The notes under the pieces were generated by a model that had not been told where the DNA came from, ran no database searches, and saw nothing but the letters and a program-made list of their open reading frames with translations. 64,000 bases of DNA from Umbelopsis ramanniana AG. Lineage: Eukaryota; Mucoromycota; Umbelopsidomycetes; Umbelopsidales; Umbelopsidaceae. A program made the translations under genes and the position numbers. The DNA is taken from contig NW_026252141.1 in the NCBI RefSeq assembly GCF_025399195.1, positions 62,001 through 126,000 of the forward strand. Direction: 5' to 3'. Below are positions 46,010-57,777 of this stretch, piece after piece; position 1 is the first letter of the stretch, and each line of letters begins with the position of its first letter.

Positions 46010-49000
46010 CTACTTGGGTCGGCCTCCACGCCAGGCATTCTTTTTCGTTTTCGATCCAGAAGAGGACACAGTGGCAAGCAGAAGCAGCCGCTTGTTTTCA
46101 TTTTGAGCTGCAACCAAGCTTTGCCGTAACCTTTGGACTTCCTGTTTAGCGTACTTGAGGCTGTTCTGGAGCTGTTCCAATTCGTCCTGGATCATCTTGG
46201 CCGCAGGGTACGCTAGGTCTCGCAGGGGGATGCGTTTGAGCACCATGATGTTCTGCGCAAGTTCAGCCTCCTGTCTTGCCCGCACTTCCCACTGAATTGC
46301 CTCCGACACCTCAGCAGCATAATGCACGAATTCAGGGAAATACTGATGGTTCCGGCGACTGACCATCCAATACAATTCAACCTCAGCAATACTATGGGCC
46401 CAGTCCTAAATACGCATAGATCAGTACGGTACGGCTGCATGCATTGTGGACAGAATACCAAGACAGTACCTTCAGCCATCGCTGGCGGCCTTCTGAATCA
46501 ACTTTCGAGACAATATTGCTCATAAGAGCAATCAGGACGTTGAGGACAATAATGGCGGTAAATATCAGAAAGAGGATACGCAGTCCATCGGTGGACGGAA
46601 CCCCATCCCATTGGTTGTAGGCATCGCCATCACTGGCTAGTAGGTAGTAGGTGTATTTGAGCGAAGAGAAGATGGAGTTGAAATTAGACGTGTTGTTGTG
46701 GCTGATCAAGTACATCTGGTCTCCCCAGCTATCCTCTTGGAACGGCTGGCCAAGCACCACAACCATGGCATGCGAGAAGGCAATCAAGATAAGCTGTAGC
46801 ATAAGGAAGAAAGGCGTAATGTGGCGACCGATTTCAATGATTGTAGCCACCATAATACCTGCAGTGGCGCACGGTAGGAACGAGGGTCAGCGGTGTTGGA
46901 TATTGAATGAAGGTATGGAGCTACTGTTCTTACCATAGTTTTTGAATACGCGTAGTTGCAATATAATTTTCAGCCATAATATCTAATAGAAACGCGCAAG
47001 AGTGAAAACACCAATATCAGTATAGAAGGCATGCACAGGGATGGAAACGAAGTATGTGTATAAGCGTTTGATTACATTAAAGTACTTACCAAAACAGAGT
47101 ATGCACCAATGGACCTCAAGTAATAGTCATCCACATCATGCAGGACCAAAATAGAGTGCACAACCGGCATCAGAAAGGCGCCTGATGATAGGGTGAGTCT
47201 TTTGTGTTTTACGTAATGTCCATTTGTGATCACTTACCTATATCAATATAATTGTATGGCGACCAAAAGTACTGCTCATGCTCACTGATCATTTGTCGAA
47301 CTTCTTGGAGAAAGAAGAGGATACCAAGGAAACAAACAACGGCCAGCCATGATTTCTGCTGGGCTGGATCCCGCGTCAACGATATGGCAAAGATGATAAG
47401 GTACAAAATGTACGAAGCTGTAATAGCAATATATCTTGTCCTTTTTGGACACGTCGATGTTAAAAGGTGCGTTTGTGGAGCTGGTCGGGTCGATCATGCT
47501 AATAAACCGGTGGTGCTATTCTTACCTTGCAAAGGTTTTCCATTTACTGCAAACACCGAGGAGAAATGCAGTTAAGATGAGTATAAACAGGTAGAAGGAA
47601 CGTAAATATAATGTTGAAGGACAGTGGCTAAAATACTTACTAAACCAACAGCGGTTCAATGGCTGGAGCTTCGAACATACAATCATACTCGTTTCTATGT
47701 ATGAGCAGAAGTTTAATAAGATAGCATAATACCTTTGGTCCAGAAAAACAGTGTAGCGTCAACTTACATGGCAATTTCAGCAAAGATGCTACGGTGAGGC
47801 ATGAACAGTGTCCGTATCCAAGACTCCTCTATCTCTGGATATGTTGATATACCAGGAAGCGGCAGAACGCATTGGAACACTGAAAGGGCAAGTTAAAGTC
47901 AGCGTGAACATTCCACCCCTCGTGTTGTGCAAACTGGATCCCTTCCTTACCTCTCTCTTCAACGCTTGCTTTGAGCCAGCTCTGAAGTTTCAAAAGCAGA
48001 GCTGGTATTCGAAAGTAGCCAGATTGCGCTATTTTCATTATAGTGGTTGGTCCTAGTTCCCTTTCACACTTTTGAAACTCTTGCCACGCTGCTAGGTGAT
48101 ACGTGGGTCTCTTCCCTCCTGCTCTCAAATAGATCAGATTCATGTTCTGATATGGAGACTGGATGGCCTATAGTGTTAAGTATCTGGTATCATTTCACCC
48201 TTCGCTGATTTCATGACTTACCGTTTTGTGCAGGATGGGAACAAAGGAAATGGCGGCCATGAAGTTGCGGACGAGATCAGGTTGGTTGCGGACAAGGTAC
48301 TCCCCCTGCGACGGTGTCACCAGATGATTGACAATGGTTCCAATGGATCGAACACTGTGCAGCGCCGGCTCAAAATGGCCAATACCGCTGTAGGCATCTC
48401 GATGGTAGGGACCTATTCTAGCAACTTGAGACTCTACCATTTCAATGGCTCTTGCTGACTTGTTCGATTTACTTCCAGCGTTATAAAAAGCAAGAAACTC
48501 CTCTACAAGGTCGAAGAGACGATTTAGTACACTGCTTTGCGAACCATAACCACAGGCACTCATCCGCCATCATGCTCACCTTGATCTACTATTCTGTCTA
48601 CATGCTGGGGTTGTGCAGAGAGGATTTCATTTACCGGCCATCCACTTAATATATGTTTTGTGTAGTCTAGGCAAGATGTTAGTGAGCATTTTCAACTCCA
48701 GTTGCTGACTGATAGCGCTCCATATAGTATGTTACTTCACACTTACCATCGTAATACTCTTTTCCATTGTACTCGGCAGCTTGCATGGACGTTATGCGAG
48801 TGATGTTGAAGCAGCGAGCAACTAGATCCGATACACACCGTTGGTGATCAGGAAATTGACTGAGCTCAGGGACGACCAATGACGCTAACAACCCTATCCA
48901 ATGCTTATTTCGCTCCGTCATCAGCGGCAGGCGCAGGAAAAAATTCCTGGTAGTGAAGGAGGTCGGCACTGTGCATGTAATGTGCAGTAGCGGTGGTAGC

Positions 49001-51593
49001 CCTGGCGCCATTAGCATGTGGACATCAGCAATGGAATATGCATTGTCTATGGGCGGCTTCCAAGCAAAAAAGCAAGATACTAATCCATCCTGGTCGATTT
49101 CTCTTCCAAGAAGAAAGCGGTCAAAGACCGTGATACATGTGGAGGTCATGCCGGGCAGAAAGAAGCAACAGCGCACATCATCACATTCGCCAATCACATG
49201 GGCTATATGGTTTACCGTCGTGTCGTCCACCAAGCATACTTGAGTACCGTTTGATACTAGGCGATAGCCTTTTGGCGATCCTGAGGAAGCCGCCGCCGAA
49301 AGCTAAAGAGGGGGAGAGGGGGATGTATGAGAAACGATCCATGGAATATGGGCTAGACCGCTAAAGCACCTCTTACCGAGAGATTGGACATGAGCCACTG
49401 GCACCTTGGGGCAGCTACAAACTTGTCGGGTGATGTAGGCCAGAAGTTGACCGCCGACGGCGTAAGCAGCATACTTTCCATTTTGATGTCCATGGAGATA
49501 TGGAACAGCGTCCAAGCGCCATGGATCTTTGAAAAAGCTAATTCCTGGGCCACTCTTATGGACGGTGTTTCCAACTTTTCTTTGCCGTTGCCAGATTCTT
49601 CAACCTTATTGTCGTGGGCGGGAAATTCGTTCAGATCATCACAAAACAGGTGTCCTATCAGGTTGGCTTGGATGGCCACATTATCATAGTGAGGCAGGCC
49701 GTGCTAAGAAGGAGGAGCATGAATGAAGTGTAGAATGTGATAAACGGCAGGAAAATGCGACACGTACCCTCACTTTCCTCAGTGCTTTTCTAGCAATGTA
49801 ACTGGCCGTTTCAAATGGATACTCTGCGTCGTAATCAAAGACTCCCGTGTCGCTTTTCGTGCAAAAAATATCACCCACTCCGTACCCATCTGGACATCGA
49901 ACAATCTCTATATTACCAGCTGAGAGAACGTAGTTAACTTAGCCAGTGCTTCCAAGTAACATTTTTTTGGCAACACCTTGGCGACCTTACCGGTGCTACT
50001 GAACATAAAGTATTTTCCATTGGTGCGTCGAAGCAAGTCCAATACCAGGTCAGAAGGCAGCTGACAGCCTTTTCTAGGAGCCCTTAAACTCCAAGCCAAC
50101 TTCCATTCGGGCCCTGTCATGCATTTCACGCCATTGTCGTTGACAACGTAATAGCTGTCGGGGTTATGCAAGAACACACCATAGCCGTCCAAAGTAATGA
50201 CATGCTGACCATTGCTACTTAGCAAGACAGAAAACGGTTGGCGTTCCAAGGCTTCTTTGGATCCAAGCACGGGATCGACATCAGTGAGGTAGGCAGTGTA
50301 GGAAAGAGCGACGCATCGATGCTGAATAGACCACGAGACGTTCTTCAAGCGGACCTTTTTGGCGGTCAAGTCCACGGTTTGATCAAATATCTGCTGCCAG
50401 CCGACCATGACTTCTCCATTTTTTTTAGTCTTGACCGATTCGTACACGCATAGAAACACCCGCCCTGGATTGACTTTGCTGAGACAGGCAATGCTGATGA
50501 TATCCTCTTGTGATTCAAGACACGTTGCCTCGATCCGTTCCGAGAACTGTACACTTAGGCCAGCTAGTGACTGTTCGGGCTGTAGATCAAGTGTGCCATT
50601 TAATCCAGGTACAAAGTACTTTGAAACCACAGTTGACGACAAATCGAACGATGACCCATTGGCAATATGAAAGGACCTTGATTTGTTGGTATCCATGAGG
50701 CCAAAGCCTAGTTTCCTCAATATGCCGCGGATTTGCTTATTGATGCTGTTCTCGATCTCATCCGCCCACTCCCAATGTAACTGTTCCTGCAACCACGTGG
50801 TCCATTCGGTCCTCGTCCGAGTATCGCTTATAATATCCTGCGCGCAGCAGCATAATAATCGATCAAGGTGGTCGAGAATATCCAGCAGGATGTCCATATC
50901 GTAGGTGGAGAAGGCTCTGTAGGCAGCAAAGAGCATGTGCGTCCCGCTGTAGACGTTTTTGGGAAAATAGTCACCAGATGATATCCACGCGCCTAGAATT
51001 AATTGCGCTTCGAAGCATCCGTCTTTGGCTTGCAGATACATATCCTTGGCCGAAGGATAGTTGTATAAACTATACTCGTCAACCATGCCTACCAGCAGCT
51101 GCATGAAGCTGATGCCTGACGCTGTGATGCTTCCCGACGTCAGAACACTAGGTGGTGGTTGGGATGGATTGGGAACAGGTGGTACATTGATTTCTTGCGA
51201 ATTCTCAGATATCAACTTTATGAGACGGTCTCGAAGCGTTGTTTCTTGGAAATAGACATCGTTGACTACTTTGGCCAGTCGATGGATGGAGATGGGTGGT
51301 AAGGCCTGTGGTCTGGTACTTGCGAATTCCATCAGACCATCAGCAGCTTGCTGCCATTGTTGAAAATACACATGTTCCTCAATCATCGCAAAGCGCTTTT
51401 GCACTTCTGTCCACAAAACCTTGTCCATACTGCTGTCATTTGTTCCTGAGCTGCTCGACCTCGTCTCGCCTTCCGTTGGCAAACGAAGATTCATATTCAA
51501 AACTGTGTCCGTTCGATTGTACACCGTTGGGACAGCGGGATTATGATTCATGATGGCGTTCAAATGAGGAAGAAAGAAGAGTGGGGTGTTCAT
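46010..51593 (-). CDS. TRP-like ion channel with very long N-terminal region
   Basis: Fifteen exons: 51593-49991, 49919-49768, 49703-49377, 49302-48747, 48666-48580, 48502-48222, 48167-47951, 47879-47768, 47694-47641, 47546-47526, 47440-47238, 47181-47090, 46982-46934, 46858-46470 and 46405-46010, giving 1512 residues. Six helices lie between about 1138 and 1365: S1 YIAITASYILYLIIFAISL, S2 WLAVVCFLGILFLQEV, S3 IDIGAFLMPVVHSILVL, S4 YSVLILWLKIILQLRVF, S5 PFFLMLQLILIAFSHAMVVV and S6 ILFLIFTAIIVLNVLIALM. A pore segment LKYTYYLLASDGDAYNQWD lies before S6. A coiled coil follows (LEQLQNSLKYAKQEVQRLRQ). The first 1130 residues have no signal peptide; repeated beta-strand pieces (KYFMFSSTAGNIEIVRCPDG) suggest a propeller-like regulatory region. 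Probably a cation channel of an internal or plasma membrane; gating is unknown. Confidence 0.85.
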
Positions 51594-51814
51594 TCTTATA
51601 GCATGGCTTACTGCAAGTGATGCTCATCATACGGCCATGAGCTGCACGTGAACAGGTGATGGGGGTTAGCACTTTCGACGTACCGGTGATCTCCAACATG
51701 TCATAAGGTAGTGGGTTATATATGCGTCTACATAAGGGAATACGGGTTTATTACAAATGGCATGTTTCTCTATAGCAACTTGGCTAGTAAATCTAGATTG
51801 GATGGGGCTCTGCA

Positions 51815-53295
51815 TTACTCCGGTTTACCAGAAGAATACTCTACAACGGCATATTTGCCTCCACAGCGCCATTCCAAAGGAGTGGCTGTTTGTTCGATCT
51901 TTTCCTGCACACCTTCTTTCAATCCACAAATGACATCGGCCTTGTTGGTACGCAAGCTGCAGATGGAGGTGAAATGTTCGCTAAGGTCTTCACCCAAGGC
52001 GGTGTTGAAAGGCGTAGTCACGGGCCACTTGCAGTCATAGGTGAGCTTTCTAAAGTTCAAGTCACCCTTGAAGAACACCAATTGGGAGTTGTTGGCCAAA
52101 TCGGCAAACAGCTCGGGGGCTTCCTCTCGAAGATGTCGGTAGGCAAGACCACTGCACCAAAATGGATGAGACGTGATGACCCATTGGCCATTCTTGATAT
52201 AGTCTTGCCAGCGAGAGGCAAGGGCTTGCAAAGCGGCAACATCGTCTTGACTAGGCGAGCAAGAGGCGAAAAACTCGGGGTTGAAGCAACTCTCCAACAA
52301 ATTGGAAAAGTCGTCCTCAATGACATCGGACACGAACCAGGGAATGGTTTTGCAGTGGAAGACAATCTTCTCTGCCTTCTTTGTCTGGACCAACCAGTCA
52401 GCAAGTACAAGATCGACGAACAACTCAAAGCCTAAAGGTTTACGTCAGGTTAGGTCCTTCACCTCATGGGACAGCAGCAGCCTTTGTACTCACCAGCATT
52501 ATCCAGAACAAAATCCACACGAGCATTCTTAAGACCCTTGACATGGTTCCAGACCTTATCAATATCATTGACCACAATGTTCTTCTCTTGCTCTTCGAGC
52601 TTTTCCTTGCCAGTGGCTTGAAGATTACGAATGTCCTCTTGGCTCATGTTGGTGAGCAAGCTGAGATCGTGAGCATTACCCCAGAGACAAACCTGCATGA
52701 GCTCATGGAACAAGATCTGGTTTTGTTCCTCAGTCTGAGCATCAAGAAGCTTGGAGAACTTTTGAGCAAGTTCGAACACGGCACCAAACGAACCCTTGAA
52801 CGTGGCGTTCTTTTGTGACAAGAAGGGATCATAATCCTTCCAGGTTGTGGAAAGGTTGTACAGTTCTCTCAATCGTCGGTACATCAAACACTCATTGTAA
52901 AGCCAGCTACCATCGAACCAAGTGCTGTTGGGAAAGTACGTAGCGATCTGTTGGTTCCAGACCGCAACGTCCGGCTGGCCATCCTCCTTGAGTGGTCTAA
53001 ACAGAGAGCAAAAACGTAAGGCTTTCATCCCTTGTCGAAGACCCCCCTCCCCACCTACTTACCTGATTTGACGGTCGTGCTCGATTTCATACTTGAGAGT
53101 GGAAACACCTTCCACGATAGCCTTGCCTTCCTTGACCTTGGTATCATCTGTCTCTTTGGCATAGGCTTTGCACATATCATCAATGACACTTGTCAAAATG
53201 ACGGGCCAACGTCTAGCGGTGGTATCCCATGCAAAGCTTCCCTTCTCGCTGGCTCTGTAGGCAGGACAAGGAGGGTTGTTTGGAGTGACAGGCAT
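51815..53295 (-). CDS. DUF89/ARMT1-type metal-dependent phosphatase
   Basis: Three exons: 53295-53063, 52996-52494 and 52431-51815, giving 450 residues. Members (human ARMT1, yeast YMR027W/Hrt2) are Mn/Co-dependent phosphatases acting on sugar phosphates such as fructose-1-phosphate, viewed as metabolite damage control; a carboxyl-methyltransferase activity has also been claimed. The active-site block is DFVLDNAGFELFVDLVLADW, with the Asp-Asn pair that binds metal. The N-terminus (SFAWDTTARRWPVILTSVID), WLYNECLMYRRLRELY and VFFKGDLNFRKLTYD are typical. Length matches the family. Confidence 0.93.
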
Positions 53296-53537
53296 GGTTA
53301 TTTCAACAGGGAAGAATAATGAAGTTTAGATTATGGCAGGGTGAAGTATTTAATGCCAGTCACTCACGTCATTCCATTGGCGGCGATTCAAAAAAGGTTG
53401 ATTAGAGAGTGGTTGCCAGGCACAAAGGTAAGAAGCACTATCGATAACCGCTATTTACTTTAAAGCGTATAGCTCGTCTTCTATGGAACAAAAGATAAAG
53501 CGTCATATTTTTTATTCTATCAAAGCACTATAATATT

Positions 53538-55155
53538 TTACACTGTAAATCCGACAGATTCTCGGATCTTTTGAACCAACGCACGCTTCATAAATTGCTC
53601 CTTGCTTAGTGCTCTCGTGAGCTATAGAGAAAATCCAAGGTTAGCGCGCATTGATATTATATTGTAGCTAGCGATAAGAATCCTACCTTCATAAACGTGG
53701 CCAAGTCAATCACCTCACTGTTCAACGCTCGACTAAGGTAGTAGATAGTATCGACGATAGCATTGTCTTCCGCAACCAGGTCGAAGAGCCTGCAGCCCAA
53801 GATAGATACGTTAGTGCACAATTTAGGTTCCTGTTCCGCTGCGTTACTTACTGATTATAAACAACCGTAGTTCCGCATAGAGATTCGTCCACTTCAATAT
53901 CAGGTATAGTATTTAAGTCTTCTACCGCCTTTTCCAATTCCTGGTTCTTCTGTTTGACAACCTCAATGTTGTTTTGTAACCGTTGCTTGACATCTACTAA
54001 CACTTGATGTTCGTAAGCAATTTGATGTTCTCCAATGTTGAGTTGCTTGTTGGCCTCTAGTAATCGATCCATATCGACTGAGACGGTCATTTTGAATTCT
54101 TTCATTCTATCCACTAGCTTTCGATACACTTGCTGTTGCAGTGGAGTCAGGTCCCCCGGACTGGGTGCTTGCCCCGCGGGCGGTTGACCAGGCGAAGGTC
54201 GGGTGGGTGGAGAAGCTGCATTTTGATAATTTGTTTGCGATACTCCCAGGTTCTACCGAAAAAAAGCGGGATGAATGGCTTGTGGTTTCCATCGTCGCGC
54301 TAGGATGGTTACTTACCGAAAAGACCTGGCTAAGATTGTAGAAGGCAGTGCCATCGACGGTATTCTTGACGGGGGATGGATAAGATAATGAGGCTGGAGA
54401 AGATATCTTGTTACTTGCTGGGCTATTTGTGGTGGGCATTCGAGCATTGGTGATGGGAGGTGTGCTATTAGGTGAAGGGGTGGAGGTGTTTGGAGGTTTT
54501 GTATAAACTGGAGGTTCTTTTCCAAACACTTGTTGGAAGATAGCAATAAGTTCAGCGAGATTATGGCTCTAGACACCAAGGGGAATGAATCAATATGTGA
54601 GTGGCAAAAGAATTCTCGATCTAAAATCCTTACCACAACATCCTCTTTCCAAGTTGAAAGATATGAATGGTAGCAAAAGCCGCTAACATCCACGTTTATG
54701 CCAGGTCGTACAAGCATGTTGGAGGTAGGTCTGACGTAGAAGATAGGTGGACTCATTGGGTATTCGATAGGGATCCATATGGCGACTGGTATATTATATG
54801 GAGAAGCTCGGTAGGTGATGGGTGTGGTTCCGTACAAACAGAGCAGTAGTTGCGTATCACCGTGGTCATAGGCTATAACAGTTTGATCACTCCACATTAG
54901 TTGCATTCTGAACTGTAGTTAAAACGAAATGGCAAAGCTACTTACTATAAGTGTCCATCTTGGGCTTTAAAGACCCGTACATTTGCAAAGCGGTATCGAC
55001 ATCTCTAAAAGTTCTTTGTGGATCGCGGTACTATAATAGGTGTATATTTGTGTTAAAAAACAGGTGTGACAGGTGAACTATGTGCATTGCTTGGCACAAG
55101 CCCTCGGTTTACCCACCTGCTGTAGCGAAGTGAGGAGATAGTTACGAACATCCAT
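53538..55155 (-). CDS. VPS23: ESCRT-I subunit VPS23/TSG101
   Basis: Seven exons: 55155-55117, 55030-54946, 54872-54634, 54568-54317, 54252-53852, 53789-53687 and 53621-53538, giving 400 residues. The UEV domain (YRDPQRTFRDVDTALQMYGS, YDHGDTQLLLCLYGTTPIT, NIPVAIWIPIEYPMSPPIFY) lacks a catalytic cysteine and binds ubiquitin and PTAP-type peptides. A Pro/Ser/Thr-rich linker, a coiled-coil stalk (RLQNNIEVVKQKNQELEKAV) and the C-terminal steadiness box (DTIYYLSRALNSEVIDLATF, then TRALSKEQFMKRALVQKIR) follow in the standard order. The exon 2-3 acceptor was chosen inside an open frame because only it keeps phase and restores the family sequence. It sorts ubiquitinated cargo at endosomes. Confidence 0.95.
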
Positions 55156-55728
55156 GACTGAGAGTTCAAGCTCCGCCCGATCCTACAACTTAGGTCATCC
55201 TGGTTGACGCACGTGACTCATCGTGCTCGGTACCTCTCCACAAAGGATGCCCTGTACACATTCAACTGCAGCAAATAAAATGCAAAGTGGTTCTCTTTAT
55301 GCTGTTAAATTTTATCATTGAATGAATTCAAAATTTCATTCAATGCAATCTTACTATGAATACCTACTTATATCCTGTCGTCTCACTTTTACTGTAATTC
55401 AAATGCACGCATGGCAAAGTTGCAAAGTCTTTCACTGCCAACAAAAAATATTGATAAAGAATTGAAAACAGCTTTTCTGCAACGAGAATGTGTAAGAACC
55501 ATGGTAGCAGTTCTGATGATTGTCTTGGTTAGAAACTAGCCACATATGGGGGGTCTCGTCGATCTCACTTCAATGAGACTACTATGCACCATTAAATGTA
55601 CTCGACATAAGATATTTTCAGGTAAGCAGAGCTGGTTCGCATCCAGATTTGATTGATGGGGTTTTCCTCTTTTTCTTACAATCAGTGATGGCGCAATAGG
55701 TCACAAGTAATTGGCTTGTAATATGCTC

Positions 55729-55765
55729 AATCGTCGGTTCCATCGTCGGCTTAATCGTCGGCTTT
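55729..55765 (+). repeat. Three copies of a 12-bp tandem repeat
   Basis: Units beginning at 55729, 55741 and 55753 share ATCGTCGG followed by TTC, CTT or CTT. A degenerate fourth ATCGATTT follows. The period is exactly 12 bp. Confidence 0.85.
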
Positions 55766-56400
55766 ATCGATTTACAAACAATGTCGCGTGGGTTATGTCC
55801 GATCGATGCCTTTCAGTAAGTTTTTTTTCAACATGATATGAGCACATAATATTTGTTTGAGTACCGGCGAAGAGTACCGTTGATGATATGGTAACGCAGG
55901 CTCCTATGCCCACATCATTGAAACAGCTCATTGAGATATGCAGCTTTTAAAAAATATGCGGTTTGCCCAAAAATTTAACATATACAATAAAACTCTGGTA
56001 TTATGCTCCAGCCGAACCGACTATAAACTTTCTGTTATGTGGACTTGCCCATATATTTTCATAAAGTTATTTATTTTAAAATGTATCTAATGTACTAAAA
56101 TTGATTAAGCTTGGTGCCATCATCCTATTATCTCTATTCACAATTTGTAGATGACCCCACCTACGCAAAGATATCATAATGCTCTCTGTGTAAAACATGG
56201 GGGTATATTTTTCAAAAATCTTACTACTGGCACTATGAAGGAAAATAAACATGTGGTTCTCGACAAGGGCTGCCATGGCCAGTCATCGTACATCTTGATG
56301 ATTTTTCAATCGGTCTTCATGACGACGCTGGAAGTGCAGGATGTTCATATTGTGTTAGCATTGTAAATCAGTCAAAAGGACTTTTTTGAGCATTTTTTGC

Positions 56401-56428
56401 AATAAAGAAACGAACATGTTTCTTTATT
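56401..56428. repeat. 11-bp perfect hairpin in AT-rich DNA
   Basis: AATAAAGAAAC (56401-56411) and its exact reverse complement (56418-56428) flank a 6-nt loop. It lies in non-coding DNA; no function is evident. Confidence 0.75.
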
Positions 56429-57692
56429 AACACTTCCTTTGACTCAAAGATCACCGGTGGTGTATAAAGAGAAAACAATGAAAAGGATCCTACTGCACGA
56501 ATTGCAACTCCACATCATAATGATTCTCTATGAACGACACCGTAGGAAGCGGATAACTTTTTCGGTTTAAAGACGCAACAGGATCAGAAAGAGCGACATA
56601 ACAGTGCATTCAACACCGAGAGATTTTTTTTTTTTAAACAAACTGCATACGATCGACGAAATATAATAACATTGGCAGCATTGATCGACATGGACATTTA
56701 AAATATAGCCAGCTTGTCGACTTCTTTATCCTACTGCGATCCATGGCTTTCGGGCAGAAATTACCCCCAAATCTTAAGTTTGACAGTGTTCAAATTGTTA
56801 AGATGCGTGGTAACATAATTAATTAGCTGTGGCTGCAAAAGATAGGAACGAGCCGTTCAACCCCGGAGCTTCAACTCACATTACAAAGTTCTATCCAATC
56901 ATGGCCGTTCCTTCCCTTTTCTTGACAAATTGGGTCATGAGTTACAACATCGGAGTGATATGTCGTGGAGTTGCATAAAGTGACAGGCCGAGTGGCATGA
57001 AGGAAAGTAAATGAAAGCGATTTTTAGGTCTACCGGGAGAGGAGATTTTTGGGATGTCCACGGGAAAGCGCAATGTCCCAGGTTGCTTCCATGCGGCTTT
57101 CTTCCGTAGACGGTAGATTGTAACCAAAGCAAACTGATAGAAAAGCTTCGGTTGTCGGAATGTCAAATGGGAACGTTGAAGCAATTTGACTGGTTGCAGG
57201 ATTTGTCAGAGACAGTCCTGGGACAAAACCGCTGTTTTCGGGACTTTAGAAGTTCCACTTCAAATTGAGTAAGATATCAGCTTATTCGCCTGCTTTACTA
57301 ACCTGCCCCCCGCTGGCCTCTCTAATGCTTCTAATATACTTACCGTTATGGCCATACTAGCGATCTATTCAGGGTATCGGGTTCATGCAGATCCATTGCC
57401 AATACATCGAAACGTCCAGTGTATTGACCTTCTGTAGGGTCATTGAAAGGTAGTATGTGCTATGACGAATGGTGGGTTCATGGAATATGAGCTCGATGAT
57501 GGGACTTGGTAGCTTTTGGTGCATGTTGCTTGCTGGTCTGAGGGTAGCATATACCCAAATGTTTACCTTTTTAGGGAAACATTTCAACTCTCAGCCTATC
57601 TTCCCACCTCATCTCTCAGCAATCAATATTAGCCTATGGAATTGTATGTTTGACTAAAACTGAGCGGCTGGCCTTGTTCATTGAAAAATCCA

Positions 57693-57698
57693 TATAAA
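57693..57698 (+). promoter_or_regulatory. TATA box of copper amine oxidase gene
   Basis: CATATAAAGCCCCCC places TATAAA 80 bp upstream of the start codon, followed by a pyrimidine-rich leader. The role is inferred from match and position. Confidence 0.55.
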
Positions 57699-57777
57699 GC
57701 CCCCCACCTTTTGTCTGAACCCATTGCTATATTCCAAGAACCTCCCACCTTTTTTTCTCGATTACCACACTTCAAAT

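Larger units (their letters stand above)
55156..57777. other. 2.6-kb gene-poor AT-rich region
   Basis: This is the longest stretch without a recognised gene. It holds a 12-bp tandem repeat (55729-55765), small hairpins (55316-55345 and 56401-56428) and scattered frames under 85 codons without motifs. The right end is the copper amine oxidase promoter. Decayed transposon sequence is possible, but no terminal repeats or transposase blocks could be recognised. Confidence 0.45.

Noticed and set aside
52281-52818. Long plus-strand frames inside the ARMT1 gene
   Set aside because: They are antisense shadows of a well-supported gene and arise from its codon bias.
56076-56366. Overlapping frames on both strands in the gene-poor island, considered as transposase remnants
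   Set aside because: No DDE, RNase H or reverse-transcriptase blocks and no terminal inverted repeats could be seen.
56942-57184. 80-codon minus-strand frame rich in Arg, Leu and Pro
   Set aside because: It is short and isolated, without splice logic or a recognised domain.
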